Shown piece after piece: positions 7,898 to 16,185 of a stretch of 21,721 nucleotides of DNA. This DNA is from Streptomyces sp. WM6378. Its GTDB lineage: Bacteria; Actinomycetota; Actinomycetes; Streptomycetales; Streptomycetaceae. How positions within the stretch are numbered: the stretch's first letter is position 1; each line of letters starts with the position of its first letter. The DNA lies in NCBI RefSeq assembly GCF_001279695.1, contig NZ_LGDD01000015.1:1-21721 (forward strand). The letters run 5' to 3'. The position numbers were made by a program, and so were the translations under genes. The notes below the pieces were generated by a model. It was given only the letters and a program-made list of their open reading frames with translations. It made no database searches and had not been told where the DNA came from.

Positions 7898-7913
7898 TGA
7901 CCCGCGGACGCGG

Positions 7914-8951
7914 TCACCGGAAGGGATCCGCCTCCTCGGCGAACCTGCCGTGCTCGGCCACCGCCATCCCCTGCGAGTACCCGATGCCGGCCGCCGCCAG
8001 CTCCGCCGCGAGCCCTGACGACGGACGGACGACGTCCTCGTACGCGACTCCGTCGGGCAGTCGGAGCAACTCGGGCACCGGCACCGGCACCCCGCTGAGT
8101 CGGCCCGCCCGCGCCACGCGGTCCTCGATCTCCCCCCAGTAGCCCGCCATCTTCGCTCCGCCCACCACACCCGCACAGCCGAGCAGCGAAAGCAGCGCGA
8201 TGTTGGAGGAGTTGTCGAGGACGAACGCCTCGCCGACGGCGTCACAGTCGACCAGCCGGCCCGTGCCGTCGAGCTTCCTGGCCCGCGTCCGCAGCCCGAA
8301 CAGGGCGGCCGGCCAGCCGCCGGACTCGTCGGACCCGGCTCCCGGGAGACCGTCGCGGAAGAACGCGACGAGCAGGTCCAGCGGCAGATACAGCGTCCGG
8401 CCCGGCACCGTGAGCCCGGCCGCGCGCTCCACGGCCGACATCAGCAGCAGGTGCGAGAGGGCGCGATCGGCTCCGTGCAGGGCCAGTTCGGCCGCCTCCC
8501 GATCCGCGCCGACCGCACGCGGCGGCACCTCGCCCATCGGCCGCTGTCCGGCGACGACCACGTGCTTGGCCTTCTTGTTCCGGGTGAACAGGGTCTCGCG
8601 GGCCAGCGCGCCGTCCTGATCGAGGAACCACCACGCGTAGGGCCGCCATCCGAGGTCCGAGAAGTTCACATGCGTCAGTGCGACCCGCAGATGGAAGGCC
8701 GACGGGTCGTGGCGCTGCAGATGGCGCACGTACCAGGAGACGCCGACGCGGGGGAAGAAGACGTTCGGGCTCGCGTGCGGGAGGCTGACCACGACGCGCC
8801 GCGCCCGCGCGAACGCGAGCAGTCCCGCGTCGTCGAGGCCGAGCGCCCGCAGCGCCCGCTCTTTGCCTCCGTCGCCGGTCACGAGCCCGTCGCGCGCCGA
8901 CCGCAGCCAGGCGGTGAACTCACCGCGGCTCCCTGTTCCGTCGAACACCAT
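7914..8951 (-). CDS. Unrecognised 345-residue protein, last gene of the phosphonate operon
   Basis: I do not recognise this protein. It starts at ATG 8951 with a good ribosome site (GGAAGGAGA about 8 bases upstream), 42 bases after the MFS gene, so it is surely part of the operon. There is no signal peptide or clear membrane segment. Notable stretches are VVVSLPHASPNVFFPRVGVSW near residue 50 (H, S, P, N cluster), THVNFSDLGWRPYAWWFLDQDG near 90, TRNKKAKHVVVAGQRPMGE and DNSSNIALLSLLGCAGVVGG near 245. The polar clusters suggest an enzyme rather than a structural protein, but no catalytic motif can be assigned. Codon use is like its neighbours. Possible roles are tailoring, conjugation or self-protection of the phosphonate product; none is shown. 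Its stop lies 16 bases from the mobile element. Confidence 0.85.
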   Translation of the reverse strand: MVFDGTGSRGEFTAWLRSARDGLVTGDGGKERALRALGLDDAGLLAFARARRVVVSLPHASPNVFFPRVGVSWYVRHLQRHDPSAFHLRVALTHVNFSDLGWRPYAWWFLDQDGALARETLFTRNKKAKHVVVAGQRPMGEVPPRAVGADREAAELALHGADRALSHLLLMSAVERAAGLTVPGRTLYLPLDLLVAFFRDGLPGAGSDESGGWPAALFGLRTRARKLDGTGRLVDCDAVGEAFVLDNSSNIALLSLLGCAGVVGGAKMAGYWGEIEDRVARAGRLSGVPVPVPELLRLPDGVAYEDVVRPSSGLAAELAAAGIGYSQGMAVAEHGRFAEEADPFR

Positions 8952-8993
8952 GTCACCGTCTCCTTCCCGTTCCTCACTGCGTGGATCACAGAC

Positions 8994-10271
8994 TCAGCGC
9001 GCGGACGTGCCCGGCGTACCCGGCGTGTCCCACCGCGGCCGCATCACCAGCCACCCGGCGGCGAACAGCGCCGTGCCGCAGGCGAGCACGACGAAGGCCA
9101 CGGCGACGCCGTACACCCCGACCAGCGTGCCCGCGGCGAACGAGAACACCGCCTTGGCCAGCGACGCCACCACATTGCGGACCACCGCGAACTGCCCCAC
9201 CTCATGGTCCGCGGGCACCTGATTCGTCAGCACCTGCATACAGATCACGTGACAGGTGACGGCCAGCGACAGACCGAAGGCGACCACCGCCACCAGATAC
9301 GCGGCATCGACCAGCGCCAGTGCCAGCGACAGGGCGACCGTCACCGGCAGCGCCCAGCCGAGCACCCGCCGGGACGAGACGGCACCCGTCGACAGCAGGA
9401 CGCCGGCGAGGAAGCCGCCGGCGATCGTGACGATGTTCAACAGCGCGTAGTACGACGGCTGTTCGGGGGCGACGGTGCTGGCGAGGGGCACCAGGATCGT
9501 GTTCAGGAACTGCAGTGCGCCGCTGCTGGGCACGGAGAAGACGAGCACCCCGATCAGGGCGGAGCTCCAGCGGATCGGGACGGCCGCCCGCCCCCCGCCC
9601 GCCGGGTTCTCCCCGGTGCTCGGCTGCTGTTCGGCCCGGTCGGCGTAGCCCCGGGTGCCGAGGGACAGGGAGCCCGCGCTCGCGGCGTACGCCAGCGCCG
9701 CGCAGATCAGCGCCGCCGTGATCCAGCCCTGGGCGAGCGCCACCCCGGCCAGCCCCGCGCCGAAGACCTGTCCGGTCAGCGACGCCGACTGGGACACCGC
9801 GAGGAGCCGCCGCGCCTCCTCCCGCTCGAACGCGCCCCGGATCAGCCGGTTCAGCGCCGCCTTGTTGAACATCTTCGCGATGGACAGCACGACTTGGCTC
9901 AGGGCGATGACGGTGATGGACAGGGCCGTACGACCGCCGGAGGAGAAGTGCTGGACGGCGAGCACGAGTGACACCACGGAGAGCGCCGTGTTGGTGCTGC
10001 GCGCCACCCGGCCGGCCCGTCCCCGGTCCGCGAACCTCTTGAACAGCAGCCCGAGGAGTGCCGCGGGTAGGTAGCCGAGGACCACCATGACACCGATGAG
10101 CAGGGCACTGTTCGTCAGCGCGTAGGTGAGCCAGAGCAGTACGACCGCCTGGCCGCCCTCGGCGAAGGACGACAGGGTGAAGAACAGGGTGAAGAACAGG
10201 CGGGACGAGCGGTGCGCCGGAGCGGGCGCGGGCGGATCGAGCTGTCGCGACGGCGGCTCGGCGGACGGCAT
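8994..10271 (-). CDS. MFS transporter, probable phosphonate exporter
   Basis: This is a 425-residue polytopic membrane protein of the major facilitator type, with about 12 hydrophobic segments split by a central hydrophilic loop (around YADRAEQQPSTGENPAGGG). ATG 10271 (MPSAEPPSRQLD) gives a short cytoplasmic N-terminus before the first helix (LFFTLFFTLSSFAEGGQAVV). The open frame extends 42 residues further upstream into proline- and arginine-rich sequence, which I reject. A loop motif KRFADRGRAGRVAR after helix 2 matches the basic MFS motif A region. The C-terminus ends MRPRWDTPGTPGTSAR. The gene lies 62 bases after the second ATP-grasp gene. Known phosphonate clusters, including hvr from memory, carry an MFS exporter, so export and self-protection are the likely role. 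Confidence 0.88.
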   Translation of the reverse strand: MPSAEPPSRQLDPPAPAPAHRSSRLFFTLFFTLSSFAEGGQAVVLLWLTYALTNSALLIGVMVVLGYLPAALLGLLFKRFADRGRAGRVARSTNTALSVVSLVLAVQHFSSGGRTALSITVIALSQVVLSIAKMFNKAALNRLIRGAFEREEARRLLAVSQSASLTGQVFGAGLAGVALAQGWITAALICAALAYAASAGSLSLGTRGYADRAEQQPSTGENPAGGGRAAVPIRWSSALIGVLVFSVPSSGALQFLNTILVPLASTVAPEQPSYYALLNIVTIAGGFLAGVLLSTGAVSSRRVLGWALPVTVALSLALALVDAAYLVAVVAFGLSLAVTCHVICMQVLTNQVPADHEVGQFAVVRNVVASLAKAVFSFAAGTLVGVYGVAVAFVVLACGTALFAAGWLVMRPRWDTPGTPGTSAR

Positions 10272-10333
10272 GGAGAAACGACCTGTCGTGAGGCATCGGT
10301 GAGGTGAAGGGGCAGGCGCAGGCTCTGCGGCCG

Positions 10334-11497
10334 TCAGCCGCCCGAGAGCCGGCCGACGCCGGCCAGGGCCGCGTGCACGGCCGCCTCGTCGGGGCACGAG
10401 AAGAACGCGAGCCGCGAGAAGGCGCAGGAACTGCCGAGGCCCGCTTCCGATTCGGTCCGGGAACTTCCAGGAGAGACGCCTACGATGCCGGGCACCGCCA
10501 GCAACTCGGAGTCCTCGGGGACGCGTCGGCGGCTGCCCGGGCTGGGCGCCGCCACTCCGATCACGCCACTGAACCCAGCCGGCCCGTCGCCGGCCGGCAG
10601 GCCGGGCCCCGGTGGTCTGCCGAGCTGGATCCGGACGAATTCGTCCCAGAGGTCGACGCCGTGGAACTCGCGCAGCGACTCGGCGACTCCGCCCCCGGCC
10701 GGGCGCAGGGCGACCTCGTTGAACAGGAGCCTGTCGCCCGCCTGGAAGAGCTCCAGGTGGAAGACGAAATCGGCGATGCCGAGGGCGGCGACAGCGCGTT
10801 CGGCGGCCCGCAGCGCGGGCTCACGGCGTGGGTCACCCGGCGGCAGATGGATGCTCGCCCGGGTCGTTCCGGCGGCGCTCAGCACCGGCCGGTCGTAGGC
10901 CGAGGCGAACGCCGCCCGCAGTTCACCGCCGCGGACCACCCCGTCGACATGCAGCTCGCACTCCGCGTCGACGGCCTCCTCCACGAGGAAGAGTTCGTCA
11001 CCGGCGGCGGCGAGTTCCTGTGCCTGCTCGACCGGCATCCGGCGCACCCCCTTGCTGGAGGATCCGGACAGCGGTTTCACCACCACCTCCGGAGGGAGGG
11101 CGCCGAGCGCGGACGCGGTGGCGAGGTCACCGGAGAGCCAGCAGCGGGCCGTGGGCAGGGACGGCCTGATCCACTGCTTCATCCGCCACTTGTTGGTCAC
11201 CGTCAGGGCCGCCTCGAAGCCCAGGCCTGGCAGCCCGTATCTGCTGCGCAGAAAGGCGGCGAACGCGAGGTTGCTCTCGGAGGTCGCGAGCACGTACCGG
11301 AAGGGCCGCTTCGCCATGAGCCGGTCGACGGCGGCGAGCGTCTCGCGCTCGTGGTCGAAGGACGGCACGGTGAGCCTGCCGCCGGACGCCTCGCCCGCGT
11401 GGAGGTCCAGGTACTCGACCTCGGCGGCGAAGGCGGCGCGGGCCGCGTCGAAGAGCGGCTTGCCGGTGCTGAGGACGAGGGCGCGGGCGTCAGACAC
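10334..11497 (-). CDS. ATP-grasp ligase (second of two)
   Basis: This 387-residue cytoplasmic ATP-grasp carboxylate-amine ligase is expected to activate a carboxylate as acyl-phosphate and join it to an amine. The start is GTG 11497, overlapping the preceding ATP-grasp stop by 8 bases, which implies translational coupling. Motifs include TNKWRMKQWI (101-110), the ATP-binding VVVKPLSGSSSKGV (138-151, K141), LVEEAVDAECELHVDGV (171-187) and the metal-binding tail FHLELFQAGDRLLFNEVALRPAGGG (ending 270). The usual E-x-N of the metal site reads E-V-A here, as in some PurK/PurT-like members. The C-terminal about 110 residues form the usual lid-proximal region. In this cluster the substrate is probably a carboxylate of the phosphonate or an amino acid; which one cannot be read from sequence. 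Confidence 0.88.
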   Translation of the reverse strand: MSDARALVLSTGKPLFDAARAAFAAEVEYLDLHAGEASGGRLTVPSFDHERETLAAVDRLMAKRPFRYVLATSESNLAFAAFLRSRYGLPGLGFEAALTVTNKWRMKQWIRPSLPTARCWLSGDLATASALGALPPEVVVKPLSGSSSKGVRRMPVEQAQELAAAGDELFLVEEAVDAECELHVDGVVRGGELRAAFASAYDRPVLSAAGTTRASIHLPPGDPRREPALRAAERAVAALGIADFVFHLELFQAGDRLLFNEVALRPAGGGVAESLREFHGVDLWDEFVRIQLGRPPGPGLPAGDGPAGFSGVIGVAAPSPGSRRRVPEDSELLAVPGIVGVSPGSSRTESEAGLGSSCAFSRLAFFSCPDEAAVHAALAGVGRLSGG

Positions 11498-12659
11498 GGC
11501 CGGACTCGTTGAACTCGACTATCCGGCCCATGAGTTCGCCGAGCCGGGCGTTGTCGGGAGCGGACACGAGAGCGTGACCGGCCCGGCCGTACGAACCGGT
11601 GCCGCCGCCTCCGATGGTGTCCGGGTAGCTGAGTTCATGGAACGCGAAGTGCTTCTCGAAGTCCGCCCGGGTCAGCTCCACTCCCTCGAACCGGCGCAGG
11701 TAGATGTAGGCGAAGTACGCCTCGGGGTCCTTCGGCGCGAGCAGGTCGGCCGCGTCCTCCCCGAGGGCCAGACCCACCGTGAGGTCGTAGAGGTCGACGC
11801 CGTGGGTCAGTTGCACGATCTCGGTGTGGTGGGCGCCGGGAGTGCGGGTGCCGCACTCACCGAAGACGAGGTCGTCGCCGTCCTCGAACGCCTCCAGGTG
11901 GAAGACGCAGTCAGGGGCGCCGAGGCCGCCCAGGGCGCGCTCGGCCAGTGCCCTCGCGCCGTCGAGGAACTCGGCGTTCTCCTTCCGCGACAGCACCTGC
12001 GAGGCCAGTACGGCACCGGTGTTCGTGCTCATCGGCCGCTCGTGGAACCGGGAGACCGAGCACCACCGCAGCCGCCCCTGCGACCAGACGCCGTCGATGT
12101 TGAACTCCCGGCCGCCCACGAAGGACTCCGCGACCCAGGCCGCGTCGGCCCCGCCACGGCGCGAGCCGAGGTGCCGGACGAATTCCCGCTCCGAGCCGAT
12201 GGCCGCCGCACCGACCGACCCCGCCCCGTTGGCGGGTTTGACGACGAAGGGAGTGCCGAGCCCGGCCGCCAGCTCCGCGTAGGTGGTGTGCGGGCCGACG
12301 TACTCGCACCGGGCCCGCTGGACGTCCGGTGGCAGGGCGGCCTTCTGCAGGTACTTGTCCCGGAACCGCAGGGCCCGTGCCCAGTCGCGGTCACCCGGCA
12401 GCCCCAGGTGGTCGCGGAGCAGAGCGGCGGTGAACACGCCCTGCTCGTGACCGGTGACGATACCGACGACATCCGTGAGGCCGGCGCCGAGCACCGTCCT
12501 GAGGACCTCCTGGGCGTCCTCCAGGTCGTCGACCAGCGCGAACCTGGTGCCGGCGAGTGCCTCCTTCGCCTTCCTTTCCACATGGAAGACGTCGAGGCCG
12601 CGCCGGGCGACCGCGTCGGCGATGCCTTTCCGGTAGCCCAGGACGATCACGGTGCCCAT
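11490..12659 (-). CDS. ATP-grasp ligase (first of two)
   Basis: This 389-residue ATP-grasp enzyme starts at ATG 12659 (MGTVIVLGYRKG), 13 bases inside the end of the acetyltransferase gene. The pre-ATP-grasp Rossmann half (1-100) has VGIVTGHEQGVFTAALLRDHLGLPG, typical of amino-acid ligases. It is followed by FRDKYLQKAAL (from 99), FVVKPANGAGSVGAAAI (138-154, K141), WVAESFVGGREFNIDGV (175-191) and VFHLEAFEDGDDLVFGECGTRTPGAHH. The metal motif is E-C-G rather than E-x-N. Although the same fold as the next gene, the two differ widely, so they look like distinct ligases rather than a recent duplication. Family knowledge: such enzymes build peptide or amide bonds in phosphonopeptides. The likely job is amide formation on a carboxyl of the phosphonate, but the acceptor is unknown. 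The hvr cluster has one such gene, as I recall. Confidence 0.89.
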   Translation of the reverse strand: MGTVIVLGYRKGIADAVARRGLDVFHVERKAKEALAGTRFALVDDLEDAQEVLRTVLGAGLTDVVGIVTGHEQGVFTAALLRDHLGLPGDRDWARALRFRDKYLQKAALPPDVQRARCEYVGPHTTYAELAAGLGTPFVVKPANGAGSVGAAAIGSEREFVRHLGSRRGGADAAWVAESFVGGREFNIDGVWSQGRLRWCSVSRFHERPMSTNTGAVLASQVLSRKENAEFLDGARALAERALGGLGAPDCVFHLEAFEDGDDLVFGECGTRTPGAHHTEIVQLTHGVDLYDLTVGLALGEDAADLLAPKDPEAYFAYIYLRRFEGVELTRADFEKHFAFHELSYPDTIGGGGTGSYGRAGHALVSAPDNARLGELMGRIVEFNESGRV

Positions 12660-13135
12660 GGTTCTGCCTCCAGCTTCAGCTCGTAGAGGTCGTGCGTGCC
12701 GGGGCGGAACGGCGCCACGCGCCGAAAGCCCCGCCGGGTGAAGAAGGCGGTGTTGGCCGCCAGGGTCGTGCGCAGCGCGATCCGGATCTCCCGGCAGCCC
12801 GCCGCCGCGGCCCGGCCGACGACGGCGTCGACCAGCGACGAGCCGATGCCCCGGCCGCGCAGCGCGGGTTCGGTCGCGAGGAAGCACAAGGTGTAGGAGC
12901 CGTCCTCGGGGTAGTGCAACACGCAGCCGGCGAGCCGCCCGCCGACGCGGGCGACCAGCCATTGGGAGAGTTCGCGGCGGACGGCCTCGGCCGTTCGTCC
13001 CAGCGCGGTCGGCCGGAACTCTCCCGTATAAGGGGCGTAGGCGGCGGCCAGCACCGCGAGGATTCCCGGTATGTCCGCCTCGTCGGCGCCGGCCACCACT
13101 ACGCCCCGCACGGCTGCCCGGACCGGGTCATCCAT
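12647..13135 (-). CDS. GNAT-family N-acetyltransferase
   Basis: This is a 162-residue acetyl-CoA-dependent acyltransferase of the GNAT fold. The ATG at 13135 overlaps the methyltransferase stop by 8 bases. The CoA pyrophosphate-binding motif A is clear: FLATEPALRGRGIGSSLVDAVV, with R93-G-R-G-I-G98. Motif B follows as IALRTTLAANTAFFTRRGFRRV, the usual N-x-x-A-x-x-F-x-x-x-G-F pattern. N-acetylation is a known self-protection step for phosphonate and phosphinate antibiotics (Pat/Bar for phosphinothricin), so this may detoxify the product or make an acetylated intermediate. Neither is proven. It is the normal family length with no sign of damage. Confidence 0.9.
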   Translation of the reverse strand: MDDPVRAAVRGVVVAGADEADIPGILAVLAAAYAPYTGEFRPTALGRTAEAVRRELSQWLVARVGGRLAGCVLHYPEDGSYTLCFLATEPALRGRGIGSSLVDAVVGRAAAAGCREIRIALRTTLAANTAFFTRRGFRRVAPFRPGTHDLYELKLEAEPWAP

Positions 13136-13919
13136 CGCTCTCGGCGGCCGAGGCGGTGCGGGCCGTGAAGAGTTCGCTGTGGTACGGCATCGTCAGCGCG
13201 CCGTCCTGGTCGGCATGGCGGTCGATGAGGTCCCGGAGCCGGTCGAGCAGCGCCTGACCGTGCGCCTCGATGCCGCGCTGCACCTGGGTGGAGGACTTCG
13301 CCATGCCGACGAAGTCGTCCGCCGCCATCGTCGTCGTCCAGTCGGCGGTCCTGACCTCGACGGTGCCGCCGCCGGGGGCGAACGCCTCGCGCAGTTCGGC
13401 TCCGAAGTCGAAGGCCCGGTAGTGCCGGCTGTAGCCGGGGCTCAGCTCCTCCAGGAGCGACTCGTAGGCGTCCAGAAACGAACTCGCCCTGAAATCACGG
13501 TTGTTCTGAATGATCGCGACCTGGCCACCCGGATTCAGGCAGCCCCGTGCCGCGCGCAGGAAGCGCGGCCGGTCCATCCACTGGAAGGACTGGGCGGCGA
13601 CGATCAGATCGACGTCCCGCGCCTGCTCCAGGAACGGTTCGGCCGGACCGACCGACCAGCTCACCGACGGGAACTTGGCCCGGCCCCTCGACACCATGTC
13701 GGACGACAGGTCGACCGCCTCGTACCGGCCGTCCTCGCCGAGGATCGGAATGAGCCCCTCCAGGACGATGCCGGTGCCCGCCCCGGCATCGACGACGTGC
13801 GGCCGGGACCGCCCCGCCAACGGCCCGACGAGCTCCTTGAGCAGGACGGCGGGGTAGCGGGGCCGGTGCCGGTCGTAGTCGTCGGCGAGGGTGTCGAACT
13901 TCTGCTTGCGCGGTTCCAT
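13128..13919 (-). CDS. Class I SAM-dependent methyltransferase
   Basis: This is a 263-residue Rossmann-fold methyltransferase. The ATG at 13919 lies 6 bases after the monooxygenase stop. Its ribosome site AGGTGA contains that stop codon, so the two genes are coupled. Motif I is HVVDAGAGTGIVLEGLI (41-57). The acidic residue after strand 2 is in YEAVDLSSDMV, and AQSFQWMDRPRFL follows as the post-II motif. The opening FDTLADDYDRHRPRYP is typical of the group that includes trans-aconitate methyltransferase. Because the pathway passes through an aconitate-like phosphonate, methyl-ester formation on a carboxylate is an attractive guess; it is inference only. Methylation of a phosphonate oxygen or an N-OH group are alternatives. 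Confidence 0.88.
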   Translation of the reverse strand: MEPRKQKFDTLADDYDRHRPRYPAVLLKELVGPLAGRSRPHVVDAGAGTGIVLEGLIPILGEDGRYEAVDLSSDMVSRGRAKFPSVSWSVGPAEPFLEQARDVDLIVAAQSFQWMDRPRFLRAARGCLNPGGQVAIIQNNRDFRASSFLDAYESLLEELSPGYSRHYRAFDFGAELREAFAPGGGTVEVRTADWTTTMAADDFVGMAKSSTQVQRGIEAHGQALLDRLRDLIDRHADQDGALTMPYHSELFTARTASAAESDG

Positions 13920-13925
13920 GCGCGG

Positions 13926-15308
13926 TCACCTGTTTCCGTAGTGCGATGAGCCGACGTGCCCCGGAGCGCCGTCGGCCGCGGGTGCGTAACGGGAGGGCGG
14001 ACGGCGCAGGCCGAGCTTTTCGCGCAGGGTGCCCTCCCGGTAGCCTTCCTTGTATACGCCAAGCTTCTGCAGCTCGGGAACGACATGATCGACGAATTCG
14101 GCCAGTCCGCCCGGCAGTTGGGGCGGCATGATGTTGAAGCCGTCGGCGGCGCCCGACCGCAGCCACTGCGCCATCGTCCGGGCCACCCGGCGGTAGGAGC
14201 CGACCAGCACCAGGTGCCCCCGGGCGATCGTCATGCGCTCGTACAGCTGGCGGATGGTGAGCCCCTCCGCCGCGAGCTTCTCGATGAGCCCGCGCCGGCT
14301 CTGGTTGCCGTTCGAGGGCGGCAGCTCCGGCAGCGGACCGTCGACGTCGTACCCGGAGAGGTCGAATCCGCCCACCAGGTCGGACAGCATGGCCACGCCG
14401 AGGCCCGGATGGATGAGCCGCTGCAACTGCTCGAACTTCTCCCGCGCCTCCTCGTCCGTGGCTCCGATGAACGGGCACAGGCCCGGCATCACCAGGATGT
14501 CCCGGTTCACGCGGTCGTACTGGGCGAGCCGCTGCCTGAGGTCCGTGCGGAAGGCCTGCGCCGCCGCCATGTCCGGCTGCGCCGTGAACACCGCCTCGGC
14601 GGTGCGCGCCGCCAGCTCCTTTCCGTCCTCGGACGAACCCGCCTGCACCACCAGCGGGTGGCCCTGCGGCGGGCGGGAGACGTTCAGCTCGCCACGGACC
14701 CCGAAGTGCGCGCCCTCGTGGCCGAGCACGTGCCGGCGGGCCGGGTCGTAGAAGACGCCGCGCTCCTTGTCGCGGGGGAAGGCGTCGTCCTCCCAGCTGT
14801 CCCACAGCCCCGTGACGACCTCGAAGAACTCGGCGGCCCGGCGGTAGCGGTCGCCGTGCTCCGGGTGCTCGTCCAGGCCGAAGTTGTGGGCGGCGTCCTT
14901 CTTGGACGAGGTCACCATGTTCCAGCCCGCGCGCCCGCCACTGAGCAGATCGAGCGAGGCGAACTCGCGGGCGACGTTGTACGGCTCCTTGTACGTCGTC
15001 GAGGCCGTGGCGACGAGCCCGAGATGGGTGGTCTTCATCGCGAGCGCGGACAGCAGCGTCATCGGCTCGAAGACGACCACCCGGCTTCCGTAGCCGTCCC
15101 GGTCGTCGTTGAAGACGGACGGCGTGTCCGACAGGAACATGAAGTCGAACAGGCCGCGTTCGGCGGTTCGGGCGATGTCGATGTAGTGGTCGATGTTCTG
15201 CGCACCGTCCGCCACGGCGTCGGGGTGGCGCCAGGCTGCGGCGTGGTGGCCCGTCCCGTAGGACAGATAGGCGCCCAGTACCAGTTCGCGGTCCTCTGGC
15301 TCGCTCAT
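13926..15308 (-). CDS. FMN-dependent monooxygenase, NtaA/SnaA/DszA family
   Basis: This is a 460-residue luciferase-like flavin monooxygenase. ATG 15308 is preceded by AAAGGAGA. Family landmarks include TAERGLFDFMFLSD near residue 50, LGLVATASTTYKEPYNVAREFASLD near 95-120, SGGRAGWNMVTS (about 122-133), HFGVRGELNVSRPPQGHP, VVQAGSSEDGKELAARTAEAVFTAQ and DGFNIMPPQLPGG. Members use reduced FMN delivered by a separate reductase, and such a reductase lies in the same operon. The best-known member oxidises nitrilotriacetate, a tricarboxylate-like substrate, so hydroxylation of a phosphonomethyl-tricarboxylate is reasonable. From memory, HvrB of the pantaphos cluster belongs to this family and is thought to install the hydroxyl group next to phosphorus. 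N-oxidation is the main alternative. Confidence 0.92.
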   Translation of the reverse strand: MSEPEDRELVLGAYLSYGTGHHAAAWRHPDAVADGAQNIDHYIDIARTAERGLFDFMFLSDTPSVFNDDRDGYGSRVVVFEPMTLLSALAMKTTHLGLVATASTTYKEPYNVAREFASLDLLSGGRAGWNMVTSSKKDAAHNFGLDEHPEHGDRYRRAAEFFEVVTGLWDSWEDDAFPRDKERGVFYDPARRHVLGHEGAHFGVRGELNVSRPPQGHPLVVQAGSSEDGKELAARTAEAVFTAQPDMAAAQAFRTDLRQRLAQYDRVNRDILVMPGLCPFIGATDEEAREKFEQLQRLIHPGLGVAMLSDLVGGFDLSGYDVDGPLPELPPSNGNQSRRGLIEKLAAEGLTIRQLYERMTIARGHLVLVGSYRRVARTMAQWLRSGAADGFNIMPPQLPGGLAEFVDHVVPELQKLGVYKEGYREGTLREKLGLRRPPSRYAPAADGAPGHVGSSHYGNR

Positions 15309-15342
15309 GAGGGGCCCGATCTCCTTTCGTGTGCGGGAGGGC

Positions 15343-16176
15343 TCAGCCCTGCAACTGGAAGACCTCGCGCAGCTCCGCGATCCCGTCCTCCAGCGCCCGG
15401 GTCGACCCGTGCTCCGAGATGTGCGCGAAGCTCTGCCGCATCGCCGTGATCGAGGCGCGCAGGCCCTGGTTGGCGTACACGGCGAGCGAGAAGCCGGCCG
15501 CGCGCAGCTGCCCGGCGTCCACGTCCGGGTAGGTCGTCGGCACGGCGATCAGCGGTACGTCGGTGCGCTGCCAGCTGCGGCCGAAGTCCAGGATCTCCTG
15601 CCCGTCGCGCGACTTGGAGTGGATGAGCACCGCGTCCGCGCCCGCCTCGACGTAGGCGTCGGCCCGCCTGAGCGCATCGTCCTTGGGGCCCCCGGCGATG
15701 AACGTCTCGATCCGCGCGACGACGACGAAGTCGGGGGTGCGCTGGGCCTTCTTGGCCACCCGGATCTTGTTGCAGAAGCTCTCGATGGTCTCCTGGTGCT
15801 GGGTGCCGTCGCCGAGCGAGTTCCGCTTGGGGAAGACCTTGTCCTCGATGCAGACGCCCGCGATGCCGACCCGCTCGTACTGGTCGACCATGCGCGCGAC
15901 GTTGCTCGCGCCACCGAAGCCCGTGTCGCAGTCCGCGAGCACCGGCAGATCGGTGGCGTCGTTCATCGTGCGGGCCGCGTTGAGGAATTCGGTCATCGTC
16001 AGAATGCTCTCGTCGGGCACCGCGTACGACGCGGATATCCCCAGACCGCTGGCCCACAGCACCTGGAAGCCGCTGTTCTGCGCGATCCGCGCGCCCAGAC
16101 CGTCGTGGACGCCCGCGGCCAGGGACAGCTCGCCGTCCCGGGCGATCGCCTCGCGCAACATGGCTCGCTTGTTCAT
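15343..16176 (-). CDS. pepM: Phosphoenolpyruvate mutase (C-P bond formation)
   Basis: PEP mutase rearranges PEP to phosphonopyruvate, the entry step of nearly all phosphonate biosynthesis. The 277-residue product starts at ATG 16176 with GAGGAG five to six bases upstream. It is a TIM-barrel protein of the isocitrate lyase superfamily. The diagnostic signature EDK-X5-NS is exact ([10 protein letters not shown], 111-120). By alignment to the mussel enzyme as I recall it, the active-site set is present: W41, S43, D55, D82 and D84 (LADCDTGFG), E111, K117, N119, R155 and H186. Methylisocitrate and isocitrate lyases instead carry KKCGH, which is absent. The ribosome site overlaps the end of the reductase gene. 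No phosphonopyruvate decarboxylase gene is in the window, so the unfavourable equilibrium must be drawn on by the condensing enzyme encoded first in the operon. Confidence 0.96.
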   Translation of the reverse strand: MNKRAMLREAIARDGELSLAAGVHDGLGARIAQNSGFQVLWASGLGISASYAVPDESILTMTEFLNAARTMNDATDLPVLADCDTGFGGASNVARMVDQYERVGIAGVCIEDKVFPKRNSLGDGTQHQETIESFCNKIRVAKKAQRTPDFVVVARIETFIAGGPKDDALRRADAYVEAGADAVLIHSKSRDGQEILDFGRSWQRTDVPLIAVPTTYPDVDAGQLRAAGFSLAVYANQGLRASITAMRQSFAHISEHGSTRALEDGIAELREVFQLQG

Positions 16177-16185
16177 GATGTCTCC

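Noticed and set aside
7720..7917. A 65-codon minus-strand frame within the small mobile element
   Set aside because: It follows from the GC-rich hairpin arms, has no ribosome site, overlaps the ends of two genes and encodes nothing like a transposase.
15343..16176. Methylisocitrate lyase or isocitrate lyase
   Set aside because: The lyase KKCGH signature is absent and the PEP mutase EDK-X5-NS signature with its supporting residues is present.
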